Assembly (NCBI GenBank): GCA_023271485.1
Contig: JALPXT010000004.1
Span: 1 to 25,885, forward strand
DNA: 25,885 nucleotides
DNA from: Dehalococcoidia bacterium
Lineage (GTDB): Bacteria; Chloroflexota; Dehalococcoidia; SZUA-161; SpSt-899
Direction: 5' to 3'
A program made the position numbers and the translations under genes. Positions within the stretch are counted from its first letter, which is position 1. The number at the start of each line of letters is the position of its first letter. Under the pieces are notes generated by a model. The model was not told the DNA's origin and searched no databases. It saw only the letters and a list, made by a program, of their open reading frames with translations. Below, piece after piece: positions 14,105 through 22,364 of this stretch.

Positions 14105-15028
14105 ATGATCGAGCTCTGGAATGTGGTTTTACTCCAACCGATAATCAACGGCCTGCTCATCATGTCCCACGCCTTCGGGAATAGCTTCGGGCTGGCCATT
14201 ATCGTTCTCACTATCATTATTAACGTTGCCCTGCTTCCCCTGACCTTGCGGCAGACTCGCTCCACCATCGCCATGCAGTCGGTGCAGCCAAAGAGAAAGG
14301 AGCTGCAGGCAAAATATGGCAAGGATAAGGTGAAGCTTCAGCAGGAGACGATGAAGCTCTACAAGGAGGCGGGGATAAACCCGCTGGGCTGTATCTTCCC
14401 GCTGCTGATCCAGTTCCCTGTCTGGATCGCCCTTTACCAGTCCCTCATGCACGCCCTGGCAACGACGCCGGAGCGTCTCCTCGCCCTATCGCAACGCCTT
14501 TATGCGTGGTCTGCTGTTCAGCAGGCCGTGCCGCCGGAGAGACACTTTCTCTGGATGGACCTGTCGCAGCCGGACAGGGCGCTGACGATTCTGATCGTCG
14601 CATCTATGTGGCTGACGCAAAGGATGACTACCATGCCTTCGACGGACCCCAAGCAGCAACAGATGAACAAGATGATGCAGTGGATGATGCCCCTGATGAT
14701 GGGGTTCATTTTCTTGAACTTCCCCAGTGGATTAGCACTATACATTGTGGTGATGAACGTTTTCCGAATGGCGGTGCAGTATTTTGTGATGGGTGGCTGG
14801 GGCGGTCTGGCGACTTTGTTGCCTGCCAGGGTTCCGTTTGGAAACCAGAAAGCCAAAGGATGGACTCCACCAGGCAAGGGATGGACTCCTTCAGACAAAA
14901 CTGTGAAGGAAATTGAAACTACCGCCAGGAAATCCATGATAACCACCACGGCAGGGGAAGGCACCAAAGATGGAAGCTCTCGAAGTAAGCGCAAAAACCG
15001 TAGAAGAAGCCGTCGGACTCGCTCTTAA
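14105..15028 (+). CDS. yidC: YidC/Oxa1-family membrane protein insertase
   Basis: Encodes 307 aa. It has the short Gram-positive-like form without the large periplasmic domain. A first membrane segment at about 15-47 contains the groove Arg49 (LPLTLRQTR). A cytoplasmic helical hairpin (about 55-90) follows, then the hallmark 'INPLGCIFPLLIQFPVWIAL' and further segments ending at about 225. The C-terminal tail is very basic (SKRKNRRRSRR), which in relatives contacts ribosomes. It inserts membrane proteins with or without SecYEG. An AGAGGA site precedes the start. Its last 59 bases overlap jag. Confidence 0.95.
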   Translation: MIELWNVVLLQPIINGLLIMSHAFGNSFGLAIIVLTIIINVALLPLTLRQTRSTIAMQSVQPKRKELQAKYGKDKVKLQQETMKLYKEAGINPLGCIFPLLIQFPVWIALYQSLMHALATTPERLLALSQRLYAWSAVQQAVPPERHFLWMDLSQPDRALTILIVASMWLTQRMTTMPSTDPKQQQMNKMMQWMMPLMMGFIFLNFPSGLALYIVVMNVFRMAVQYFVMGGWGGLATLLPARVPFGNQKAKGWTPPGKGWTPSDKTVKEIETTARKSMITTTAGEGTKDGSSRSKRKNRRRSRRTRS

Positions 15029-15629
15029 TGAGCTGAACCTCACCCGCTCTGAGGTAGAGATAGAGGTATTGCAGGAAGGAAAGACGGGCATACTGGGATG
15101 GCGAGGGGAAGATGCAAGGGTAAGGGTAACGCCGCTGCCATCTCCTGAAGAGGGTGGCAACGTCGCCGCCATCGCCAGGGAAGTGGTAGAAAAACTTCTC
15201 TCCCTGGTGGAGGTAGACGCCACCGTGCAGGTATCCGGCGGGGAGGATGATCAGTCGCCCTTAAGTATAGATGTCTCTAATGGCGATCTGGGAGTTCTCA
15301 TTGGTCGCCGCGGCCAGACTCTCGCGTCGCTGCAGTACATGGTAAACATCATCATCGGGCGGAAACTCAAGAGCGGTGTTCGCGTCATCGTCGATGTCGC
15401 CGGATACAGAAAGCGGCGTGATGAGGAGCTCCAAAACATGACTCTCCGTGTGGCGGAATTAGTCAAATCAACCAGGCGATCCATAACCTTGGAACCCATG
15501 CCGGCTATGGAGCGACGCGTGGTGCACCTTGCACTGAGGGATGACCCCGATCTCGCCACTCAGAGCGTGGGCTTCGGCGATAGTCGAAAAGTGGTCATCT
15601 ACCCCAAGAGACAGAGGGAACAGTACTGA
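14970..15629 (+). CDS. jag: Jag/KhpB RNA-binding protein
   Basis: Encodes 219 aa with the full domain order: Jag_N (1-52), a KH domain around I-G-R-R-G (about 110-150), and an R3H domain with 'MERRVVH' (about 175-219). It binds RNA and in other bacteria acts with KhpA in cell-envelope and division control. The start lies inside the end of yidC, a 59-base overlap in a different frame, so the two are translationally linked. Ribosome site AGGGGA lies about 13 bases before the ATG. This order matches the conserved rpmH-rnpA-yidD-yidC-jag cluster. Confidence 0.94.
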   Translation: MEALEVSAKTVEEAVGLALNELNLTRSEVEIEVLQEGKTGILGWRGEDARVRVTPLPSPEEGGNVAAIAREVVEKLLSLVEVDATVQVSGGEDDQSPLSIDVSNGDLGVLIGRRGQTLASLQYMVNIIIGRKLKSGVRVIVDVAGYRKRRDEELQNMTLRVAELVKSTRRSITLEPMPAMERRVVHLALRDDPDLATQSVGFGDSRKVVIYPKRQREQY

Positions 15630-15652
15630 GTTTAGAGGCCATCGAAACTCAC
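15627..15652 (+). repeat. Hairpin-forming intergenic repeat, copy B
   Basis: A 26-base element with the same outer sequence as copy A at 12952-12977. Here the arms TGAGTTT (15627-15633) and AAACTCA (15645-15651) are a perfect 7-base inverted repeat around an 11-base loop. It begins at the jag stop codon and lies 13 bases upstream of ileS. Confidence 0.6.
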
Positions 15653-15664
15653 CATAATATATCC

Positions 15665-18600
15665 ATGTTCGACTCAGTATCCAGCAAGCCGGATTTCCCC
15701 ATACTAGAGGAGCGAATTCTGGCATTCTGGCGAGAGCAGCGCATCTTCCAGAAGAGCATCGAGCAGCGCCGGGATTCCCCCCTGTTTACGTTCTATGAGG
15801 GGCCGCCGACGGTCAATGCCAGCCCCGGAATTCACCACGTGCTTTCACGGGTATTCAAGGATATCTTTCCCCGCTACAAAGCAATGAAGGGTTATTGGAC
15901 TCCCCGCAAGGCCGGCTGGGATACCCACGGGCTGCCGGTGGAGCTGGGAGTTGAGGAGGAGCTTGGATTCTCCTCGAAGACGCAGATCGAGGCTTACGGA
16001 ATAGAGAGGTTCAACCAGAAGTGTCGAAGAAGCGTCTCACAGCACATTAAGGAATGGGAAAACTTGACCGAGCGCATCGGCTTCTGGATCGACATGGATC
16101 ATCCCTACGTGACCTTCGATAACGACTATATCGAGTCCTGCTGGTGGCTGATAAAACAACTCTGGGACAAAGGCCTCATCTATCAAGGGTATAAAGTAAC
16201 TCCACATTGCCCCCGCTGCGGCACATCGCTGAGTTCTCATGAAGTCGCCCTCGGTTACAAGGACACCGAAGACCCGTCGGTTTACGTAAAATTTCAACTG
16301 GTCTCCCGCTCGCCGGATGGTGATCATCCTGATGTTTACCGCCGGCTTTGCACCCCGAAGGGTGCGGTCTATTTCCTGGCATGGACTACAACACCGTGGA
16401 CTTTGCCGGGGAATACCGCTTTAGCGGTGGCTCCGGATGCTGAATACGCCGTGGTAGAATGTCCCGCAAGTGAGGAACGGCTCATCCTGGCTGAGGCTTT
16501 GGTGGAAAACGTCCTGAGGGATAATTATCGGGTAATTGACCGGGTGAGAGGAGATGAACTTGCCGGCCTCGAATATGAACCCCTGTTTCGGCCTTCTCAT
16601 TTTGATGTCCCTGCGGAGCAGTTGGGGCATGATTGCGGTGGGGAATTACCCGAAACATACCCCGTCATCAGTGGCGACTTCGTTTCTCTGGAGGAGGGCA
16701 CCGGAATTGTCCATATCGCCCCTGCCTTCGGGGAGGTTGACTACGAAGCGGGTATAACAAATAGACTGTATTTTGTCCAGCCTGTCGATACTCAGGGAAG
16801 ATTCACCGGCAGCTATCCCTTCGCCGGTCTCTTCGTCAAGGATGCTGACAGGCGGATTATCAAAGATCTCAGGTCACGAGGGCAGCTCCACCGCGACGAA
16901 ACGATCCGTCACACCTATCCTTTCTGCTGGCGCTGTGAGACGCCCCTTCTCTACTATGCCAAGCCCTCATGGTATATCAGAACCACCGCGGTGAAGGACA
17001 AACTCATCGCCGGCAATAAGGAGATCAACTGGTATCCGGAACACATCAAGCATGGCCGTTTTGGCGACTGGCTGGAAAACAACGTTGACTGGGCATTCTC
17101 CCGAGAAAGGTACTGGGGAACTCCGATTCCCATCTGGCGGTGCGAAGCCTGTGGCGAAACAGAGTGCATCGGCGGATTCGAGGAGCTTAAGAGCAAAACT
17201 GGGGTTAGCGGTATCAAAGATGAATCGGACTTCCATCGTCCGTATGCGGATGAGATAACCTTCACCTGCAAATGCGGCAAACCGATGCTCCGGGTCCCGG
17301 AGGTCATTGACTGCTGGTTTGATTCCGGGGCAATGCCTTTTGCCCAATGGCATTATCCCTTCGAGAACCAGAACCTGCGCTCCGACGGGCGTTTTCCGGC
17401 GGATTTCATTTGCGAGGCGGTGGATCAAACACGAGGCTGGTTCTACAGCCTTCACGCTCTCGCGGTATGCCTTTTCGACCAACCATGTTTCAGGAACGTG
17501 ATCTGCCTCGGTCACATCCTTGATGGCGAAGGCGAGAAGATGAGCAAGTCCAAGGGAAACGTAGTCGAACCCTGGCAGGTGATTCAGAGTCACGGTGCGG
17601 ATGCCTTGCGCTGGTACCTGATCACCTCCTCACCTCCCGGTAACGTGCGCCGCTTCTCGAACGAAGCCATCGTGGAGAGTATGCGTCGTTTCCTCCTGAG
17701 GCTCTGGAATACCTATTCTTTCTTTGTCACCTATGCCAATATCGACAGATTCGACCCCCGAGAATCCCTGGAGCGCCGATCTGAACTGGATCGCTGGATC
17801 ATCTCGGAGTTGAATCAGCTCACCGACGAGGTCAGTCAGGCCATGGATCGGTACGATGCTACCGGCGCCGGCAGGAAGATCGAGGGCTTCGTGGATGACC
17901 TCTCGAACTGGTATATCAGGAGAAGCCGCCGTCGCTTCTGGAAGAGCGAGAACGACGCCGATAAACAAGCGGCTCACCTGACACTGTACGAATGTCTGAC
18001 TACCCTGGCCGGTCTGTTGGCCCCACTTACGCCGTTTGTTGCCGAGGAGATGTATCAGAACCTGGTCTGCTCTCGTTATCCTGAGGCTCCCCAGAGCGTG
18101 CATCTGCTCGATTTCCCCACGGCCGATCGAGCTAAGATCGATGCCGGACTATCCGCCGATACCAAACTGGTGATGAAGGTGGCTCATATGGGCCGCGCTG
18201 CTCGCAGCAGGGCGGGCATCAAGGTGCGCCAGCCATTGAGCAAAGCGGTAGTCAAGGTCAAAGCGGAGGCCGAAGGTGAGGGCCTGAGAAGGCTGGAGCA
18301 TCAGATTCTCGATGAACTGAACGTGAAAGCTCTGAGGGTGATAACTGATGAAGGTGAGCTGGTGGACTTCGAAATCAAGCCTAATCTGACCTTGCTTGGC
18401 CCCAGGTACGGCAGGGAGCTTCCCAGGATAGCCGCCGCTCTGGCGGAACTCGACCCCCGGGAGGTGGTTTCCCAAGCGAGAGCCGGCGGCAAGGTTCAGG
18501 TAGCGGGCTTCAGTTTGCTCCCTGAGGACATACTCATCTCCACCAGGGCCAGGCCGGGATACGCCATCGCCGATGATGGCGGATATATAGTGGGAGTGAC

Positions 18601-18883
18601 TACCGAGATTTCGCCTGATCTGGCGGAGGAGGGCCTGGCGCGTGAGCTGGTTCACCGGCTGCAAACTATGCGGCGCTCCGCGGAATTCGACATCGCTGAT
18701 TATATCCAGACCTACTATCAGGGTGGGGCAACCATGCAGCAGGTGATGAAAAAGTTTGCCTCCTATATCAAACAGGAGACCCTGTCAAGAGAGCTGACTG
18801 AGGGCGCCCCTCCCGATGGAGTCTACCTGGAACAACATAAGATTGACGGCAATGAGGTGGTCCTGGCGGTGAAGAGGCTGTAA
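15665..18883 (+). CDS. ileS: Isoleucyl-tRNA synthetase (GIHH-motif type)
   Basis: Encodes 1072 aa, the length of the longer, eukaryote-like IleRS group. The start of the Rossmann fold is G46-P-P-T-V-N-A-S-P-G55-I-H-H58; the usual HxGH signature is replaced by GIHH. KMSKS is at 625-629. The editing domain (with 'AWTTTPWTLPGNTA') lies between, cysteine pairs such as 'CPRCG' and 'CEAC' suggest zinc sites, and an anticodon-binding helical domain follows. It charges tRNA-Ile with isoleucine and edits valine. It follows jag by 35 bases and has no clear Shine-Dalgarno and no T-box leader. It faces convergent minus-strand genes. The signature change is known in some IleRS2 enzymes and linked with mupirocin resistance (from memory). 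Confidence 0.96.
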   Translation: MFDSVSSKPDFPILEERILAFWREQRIFQKSIEQRRDSPLFTFYEGPPTVNASPGIHHVLSRVFKDIFPRYKAMKGYWTPRKAGWDTHGLPVELGVEEELGFSSKTQIEAYGIERFNQKCRRSVSQHIKEWENLTERIGFWIDMDHPYVTFDNDYIESCWWLIKQLWDKGLIYQGYKVTPHCPRCGTSLSSHEVALGYKDTEDPSVYVKFQLVSRSPDGDHPDVYRRLCTPKGAVYFLAWTTTPWTLPGNTALAVAPDAEYAVVECPASEERLILAEALVENVLRDNYRVIDRVRGDELAGLEYEPLFRPSHFDVPAEQLGHDCGGELPETYPVISGDFVSLEEGTGIVHIAPAFGEVDYEAGITNRLYFVQPVDTQGRFTGSYPFAGLFVKDADRRIIKDLRSRGQLHRDETIRHTYPFCWRCETPLLYYAKPSWYIRTTAVKDKLIAGNKEINWYPEHIKHGRFGDWLENNVDWAFSRERYWGTPIPIWRCEACGETECIGGFEELKSKTGVSGIKDESDFHRPYADEITFTCKCGKPMLRVPEVIDCWFDSGAMPFAQWHYPFENQNLRSDGRFPADFICEAVDQTRGWFYSLHALAVCLFDQPCFRNVICLGHILDGEGEKMSKSKGNVVEPWQVIQSHGADALRWYLITSSPPGNVRRFSNEAIVESMRRFLLRLWNTYSFFVTYANIDRFDPRESLERRSELDRWIISELNQLTDEVSQAMDRYDATGAGRKIEGFVDDLSNWYIRRSRRRFWKSENDADKQAAHLTLYECLTTLAGLLAPLTPFVAEEMYQNLVCSRYPEAPQSVHLLDFPTADRAKIDAGLSADTKLVMKVAHMGRAARSRAGIKVRQPLSKAVVKVKAEAEGEGLRRLEHQILDELNVKALRVITDEGELVDFEIKPNLTLLGPRYGRELPRIAAALAELDPREVVSQARAGGKVQVAGFSLLPEDILISTRARPGYAIADDGGYIVGVTTEISPDLAEEGLARELVHRLQTMRRSAEFDIADYIQTYYQGGATMQQVMKKFASYIKQETLSRELTEGAPPDGVYLEQHKIDGNEVVLAVKRL

Positions 18884-18905
18884 GGTGAAGTTGTAATCCA
18901 TATGC

Positions 18906-19358
18906 TTATAGGTATCGTAATTCACTACACAGGTAGTTCCACTTATAGAAAACACCCAATGCATTCTCCTGTGCCAGCCGTGAGGCCAGCGGACTCCGAG
19001 CTACCCGGTAGAAGAATTGTTCCATCTTATCATGTGGTACACATGAAGCAATGATACGATCCAACTTAGGATGTGGTTTTCGCTGACAGGCTGCATCACT
19101 TAAGACCCCTAGAACGGATAAGTCGCCTCTCTCTTTGACTTCCTGAAGCAACCTCTGCTCGTCAATCTCATCTATATGGTGAATCAGCCAATCGAGCACC
19201 ACCCATGTCAGTCTACCAGATTCACGGCAATGAGCTGTGCTTTCAGCCATCACCTCCTCTAGACTTCGGGTTGACGATGTTGTGTCCACCTCATCCACTA
19301 ACACCGCTCCCCCTAGTTGATGCCATCCTTGAAACAGATGATCTAGTCTATCTTCCAT
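18906..19358 (-). CDS. Uncharacterised partner of a nucleotidyltransferase
   Basis: Encodes 150 aa from the ATG at 19358, preceded by GGAGG 7 bases away; the frame continues 13 codons further upstream but without a ribosome site. It starts inside the end of the nucleotidyltransferase gene (16-base overlap), so the pair is translated together. It is acidic at the start and basic toward the end, mostly helical, with no membrane segment and no motif I recognise. 'MEDRLDHLFQGWHQLGGAVL' opens the protein. In similar two-gene modules one partner is a nucleotidyltransferase toxin or antitoxin; this gene may be the other partner. It converges with ileS, with 22 bases between the stops. Confidence 0.6.
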   Translation of the reverse strand: MEDRLDHLFQGWHQLGGAVLVDEVDTTSSTRSLEEVMAESTAHCRESGRLTWVVLDWLIHHIDEIDEQRLLQEVKERGDLSVLGVLSDAACQRKPHPKLDRIIASCVPHDKMEQFFYRVARSPLASRLAQENALGVFYKWNYLCSELRYL

Positions 19359-19867
19359 CCTTGCTCCTCCAGGAAATACTGCATCTTCTGAGCCCAATCC
19401 AGCCGAAAGCTGCTTACGTGATGTACTGTCCTTATTAGCACTTGTCGCTCACCATCTGACATCTGAGGCAACAAAAGGTCCAAATCCTCCAAGTCCTGTT
19501 CGCGCAAAGCCACAATTTTCATCGCAGCCTGCTCTGGTCGCCCGAGAGCATAGAGACAAAGATTCTGAAACGTGAATGCTAATGGAACAAGACGATGGTG
19601 GAAGTCGGGAGGAAGAATATCGGCAAATCCTTTCCCGGCATCACTCATCCAATCTTCAAGCAGATTACGCTCCCGGGCTACTGATTTGACACCTTGTCGC
19701 AATTCCGTCGGATCACCTCTAAGCAGAAGCACATCGATATCGCGCGTAGCACGACTAGCCCCAAAATATAAGACCATTGCCGCACCCCCGATCAGCACTA
19801 TGTCTATCGGAGACGACAACTTCTTATCCAATGCTTGTAAGGCTTCTATCAACTCGCGTTTATCCAT
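19343..19867 (-). CDS. DUF6036-like nucleotidyltransferase
   Basis: Encodes 174 aa. The N-terminus carries the minimal nucleotidyltransferase core: I25-G-G-A-A29 followed by T41-R-D43-I-D45, where G-G and D-x-D bind the nucleotide and metals. A later helix 'AMKIVALREQDLEDLDLLLP' is typical of the DUF6036 and AbiEii-like groups. Such proteins transfer nucleotides to proteins or RNA, and many work as toxins or antitoxins. The stop overlaps the start of the downstream partner. No clear ribosome site is seen before the start. The region upstream (19868-20047) holds tandem repeats. The exact role is inferred from gene pairing and not from a close known relative. Confidence 0.65.
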   Translation of the reverse strand: MDKRELIEALQALDKKLSSPIDIVLIGGAAMVLYFGASRATRDIDVLLLRGDPTELRQGVKSVARERNLLEDWMSDAGKGFADILPPDFHHRLVPLAFTFQNLCLYALGRPEQAAMKIVALREQDLEDLDLLLPQMSDGERQVLIRTVHHVSSFRLDWAQKMQYFLEEQGWKID

Positions 19868-19996
19868 CGTATGTCATAAAAACGCGGCCTTCCAGCAGTC
19901 TCAAATATCCCTGAATTCGTTGGGCGATGTGTATTCTCCAGAGATTATCAGGCCTGCCCCCGGCCGCAGGCCCAGGGGCTCAAGGGTCACAGTTGC

Positions 19997-20040
19997 GTGA
20001 ACCCCGCAACCTTGAACCGTGAACCCCAGAACCTTGAACC
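19997..20040 (+). repeat. Two tandem 22-bp copies containing AACCTTGAACC
   Basis: Units at 19997-20018 and 20019-20040 differ at two bases. Each reads GTGAACCCC, two variable bases, then AACCTTGAACC. The 180-base gap holding them has no gene. A related stretch lies between eno and pyrC at 25130-25154. The array sits just downstream of the htrA stop on the minus strand. Confidence 0.7.
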
Positions 20041-20047
20041 CGACTAG

Positions 20048-21106
20048 TTACGGCCTTTCCACTGTCAATTCCACCACGGCCTTTTCTTCCTCCTGGCCGC
20101 GCCAAAAGGTTATCTCGACCCGATCTCCAACCTGGTGACGCCATAGCGCTTTTATCAGTTGAGTTGCCTCGGTGACCTCCTCGCCTTCAAAGTGAGTGAT
20201 TACATCCCCTTCTCTCATGCCGGCTTTGGCTGCTGGGCTGCCGTCCACCAGCCGTACCACCAGCACCCCGCTTGTCCTGACCAAACGATGTTCAGCAGCT
20301 ACTACAGGGGTTACCGTCGACAACAAAACTCCCAGCCAGGGACGAATCACCCGGTGAGGAGGAGCAATCAATGATTGAGATACTGGCTGAGCGGTGCTGG
20401 TGCTTATGGCAAAGCCAATGTTCTCGGCCCCACCGATGAGCACCGTATTGATGCCCACCACCTGTCCGCGGAGATCCACGAGCGGCCCTCCGCTGTTCCC
20501 AGGGTTGATGGCGGCATCGGTCTGGATCACATCGTAGAAGGTAACCTCTCCCACAGTAAAGGAGCGCTCAGTATTGCTCACCACCCCCAGGGTTACTGTC
20601 GGACCTCCCTCAAGACCCAGTGGGTTACCGATGGCTATCACCAGATTCCCGGGACGCAACTGTGTGGCATCCCCGAATGGGGCAGTGGGCAGGTTACGGC
20701 CTTCAATATTGATAACAGCAAGGTCAGTGAGAGGATCTGTCCCCGTGAGGGCTGCCTCGAGAGTTCTTCCGTCATGGAGAGTCACCTCCAGCCTATCGGC
20801 ACCCTCCACGACATGGTTATTGGTCAGTATGTAGCCGTCCGGGCTGATTATTACCCCTGATCCGGTGCCAATATGCATACTCGGGTTTCCGAAGAGGTCG
20901 ACTATAGTTCTGTGAGCCGAAATGAAAACCACCCCCGGCATAACTTGCTCCACCACATCAGCGATGGCATTAGATAGAGCAATGGCGCCGGCGCCATTGC
21001 TCGCGGGGGCGGTGGCTTGCTCCCGCGGAGCGATACATGCCGTAACGGCGAGCATCAACAGCAGTGCCAGGACTGCTACAGAGAAAAAATAGCGATGTCT
21101 GATCAT
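20048..21106 (-). CDS. htrA: HtrA/DegP-type serine protease lipoprotein with PDZ domain
   Basis: Encodes 352 aa. A signal ends in V21-T-A-C24, a good lipobox. The trypsin-like domain has the full triad: His98 (TNNHVV), Asp128 (TDPLTDLAV) and Ser205 (GNSGGP). One PDZ domain follows at about 260-350, with 'SPAAKAGMREGDVI'. Such proteases degrade or refold misfolded exported proteins at the outer face of the membrane. A purine-rich GAGGAGAAGGGG site precedes the ATG. Its start lies 46 bases after the stop of the YihY-family gene on the same strand, so co-transcription is likely. Confidence 0.93.
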   Translation of the reverse strand: MIRHRYFFSVAVLALLLMLAVTACIAPREQATAPASNGAGAIALSNAIADVVEQVMPGVVFISAHRTIVDLFGNPSMHIGTGSGVIISPDGYILTNNHVVEGADRLEVTLHDGRTLEAALTGTDPLTDLAVINIEGRNLPTAPFGDATQLRPGNLVIAIGNPLGLEGGPTVTLGVVSNTERSFTVGEVTFYDVIQTDAAINPGNSGGPLVDLRGQVVGINTVLIGGAENIGFAISTSTAQPVSQSLIAPPHRVIRPWLGVLLSTVTPVVAAEHRLVRTSGVLVVRLVDGSPAAKAGMREGDVITHFEGEEVTEATQLIKALWRHQVGDRVEITFWRGQEEEKAVVELTVERP

Positions 21107-21152
21107 TTCCCCTTCTCCTCAAAGTCTGCGATTTGACCTTACCTGACCTTAC

Positions 21153-22130
21153 TCAGTTGTGACGGTGAAGGCTGCTGGCACCATCAACAGCGAGGTGGTC
21201 GAGTGAGTGGCGACGATTGTTGGTCCGGCGGCGGCCTTTCCATGTGGAGAATTCAATAGCAGACCGCCGCGACTTCGAATACACCGAGGTGAGCTTGGCA
21301 CAGAACAGCACAATAACGGCCGAGATATAGGTCCAGATGAGTAAGGCTATTATCGTGCCCACCGGGCCGTAGATCAGATTGTAGTGGGCGAAGTCGGTGG
21401 CGTACCAGACGAATATCTGCTTGGCGGCCTCAAATCCCACAGCAGCCAGCAATGCCCCGCCCCAGACATCCCTCCATCGCACCCGGGTATAAGGGACAAA
21501 TTTATATAGCAAGAGGAAGGTCACAAATGCCAGACCGATGCTTAACAGCATTAGACTCGCCTGCCAGAAGACCGCCCCATTCAAGAATTCGATGTCCAGA
21601 ACTGCGGCGTTGAACCTCCGGATGACGCTCAGGGCAGCGGTGATGCCGATGGATGTCAACAACAGCAAACCCACACCCAATGTCATAGCCAGCTCCATTG
21701 CCCTTTCAACAAAGAAGGGGCGAGGCTTCTTTATTCCCCAGGCAATGTTGAGGGACTTTCGTATCACATTGAAGACGGCGGAGCCACCCCACAGCAAGCC
21801 GATCGTGGCGATAACACCAATGGTGCCCCGTGCCCTAACCACCCCCTGAATAGAGCTGGTGATGAACTCACTGGATACCGGTAGGAAATCACCAATTGCC
21901 TGGATCACCTTGGTCTCGCTTTCGGGGGATCCTGATATGAACCCGAGCACCGAGGTGAAAGCCAGAGAAAGAGGGAAGATGCAGAAAAACATGTAGTAGG
22001 AAATGGACGCCGACAGATGAAGACAGTTGTCGGTTAAGAACTCCTTTACTGCAGTATGCAAGATAGCAATCACTTCCTTGCTTTTCGCTGCTATGCGGTG
22101 TCTTCTATCTCGAGATAAATACGTCTTCAT
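21153..22130 (-). CDS. YihY/BrkB-family inner-membrane protein
   Basis: Encodes 325 aa. A cytoplasmic basic N-terminus is followed by about six membrane segments. The family signatures 'LSASISYYMFFCIFPLSLAF' (residues about 40-59), 'LLWGGSAVFNVIRKSLNIAW' (about 113-132) and 'YGPVGTIIALLIWTYISA' (near 260) are present. The C-terminal tail is basic and rich in Arg and His. The family is widespread, once mis-annotated as ribonuclease BN, and its transport role is unresolved. A good promoter is seen upstream (22216-22244). It precedes htrA on the minus strand. Confidence 0.9.
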   Translation of the reverse strand: MKTYLSRDRRHRIAAKSKEVIAILHTAVKEFLTDNCLHLSASISYYMFFCIFPLSLAFTSVLGFISGSPESETKVIQAIGDFLPVSSEFITSSIQGVVRARGTIGVIATIGLLWGGSAVFNVIRKSLNIAWGIKKPRPFFVERAMELAMTLGVGLLLLTSIGITAALSVIRRFNAAVLDIEFLNGAVFWQASLMLLSIGLAFVTFLLLYKFVPYTRVRWRDVWGGALLAAVGFEAAKQIFVWYATDFAHYNLIYGPVGTIIALLIWTYISAVIVLFCAKLTSVYSKSRRSAIEFSTWKGRRRTNNRRHSLDHLAVDGASSLHRHN

Positions 22131-22161
22131 CTTGTGGTGCTATCCTTCTATGCCTGATGGC

Positions 22162-22189
22162 AAAGCCCTTCCTGGGGAATGCGGGCTTT
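22162..22189 (-). other. Hairpin in the leader of the YihY-family gene
   Basis: AAAGCCC (22162-22168) and GGGCTTT (22183-22189) form a perfect 7-base inverted repeat around a 14-base loop, followed on the plus strand by TTTT. It lies within the predicted 5' leader of the minus-strand gene. It could be a regulatory hairpin or chance. Confidence 0.3.
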
Positions 22190-22215
22190 TCGCGACCATA
22201 TACCATATACAGTTA

Positions 22216-22244
22216 ATTTTGACACCTTTTTAGGCGCTTGTCAA
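22216..22244 (-). promoter_or_regulatory. Putative promoter for the YihY-family gene and htrA
   Basis: On the minus strand TTGACA (22239-22244) and CAAAAT (22216-22221) are spaced by 17 bases; the -35 is a perfect consensus. A 7-base direct repeat (CCATATA twice on the plus strand, 22196-22209) lies at the expected start site and could bind a regulator. Confidence 0.6.
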
Positions 22245-22278
22245 GATGCGCCTGATAACTTTGGACGAATGAGGGTAC

Positions 22279-22308
22279 TTTACAATAACATAAGCGTTAT
22301 GCTAGAAT
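22279..22308 (+). promoter_or_regulatory. Putative promoter with embedded palindrome for the Xer gene
   Basis: TTTACA (22279-22284) and TAGAAT (22303-22308) are spaced by 18 bases. Between them lies CATAAGCGTTATG (22289-22301), arms CATAA and TTATG around GCG, extendable to 19 bases with one mismatched pair. A regulator bound there would cover the core promoter. Confidence 0.5.
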
Positions 22309-22364
22309 GGTAAACGCCCGAAACACCTCGCATACTATAACACAATGCGAGAAGGGAGCTAACC

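Noticed and set aside
15630..15664. T-box riboswitch before ileS
   Set aside because: The gap is only 35 bases, too short for a T-box; only the hairpin repeat is there.
19997..20040. CRISPR array
   Set aside because: Only two copies directly abutting, without spacers and without cas genes.
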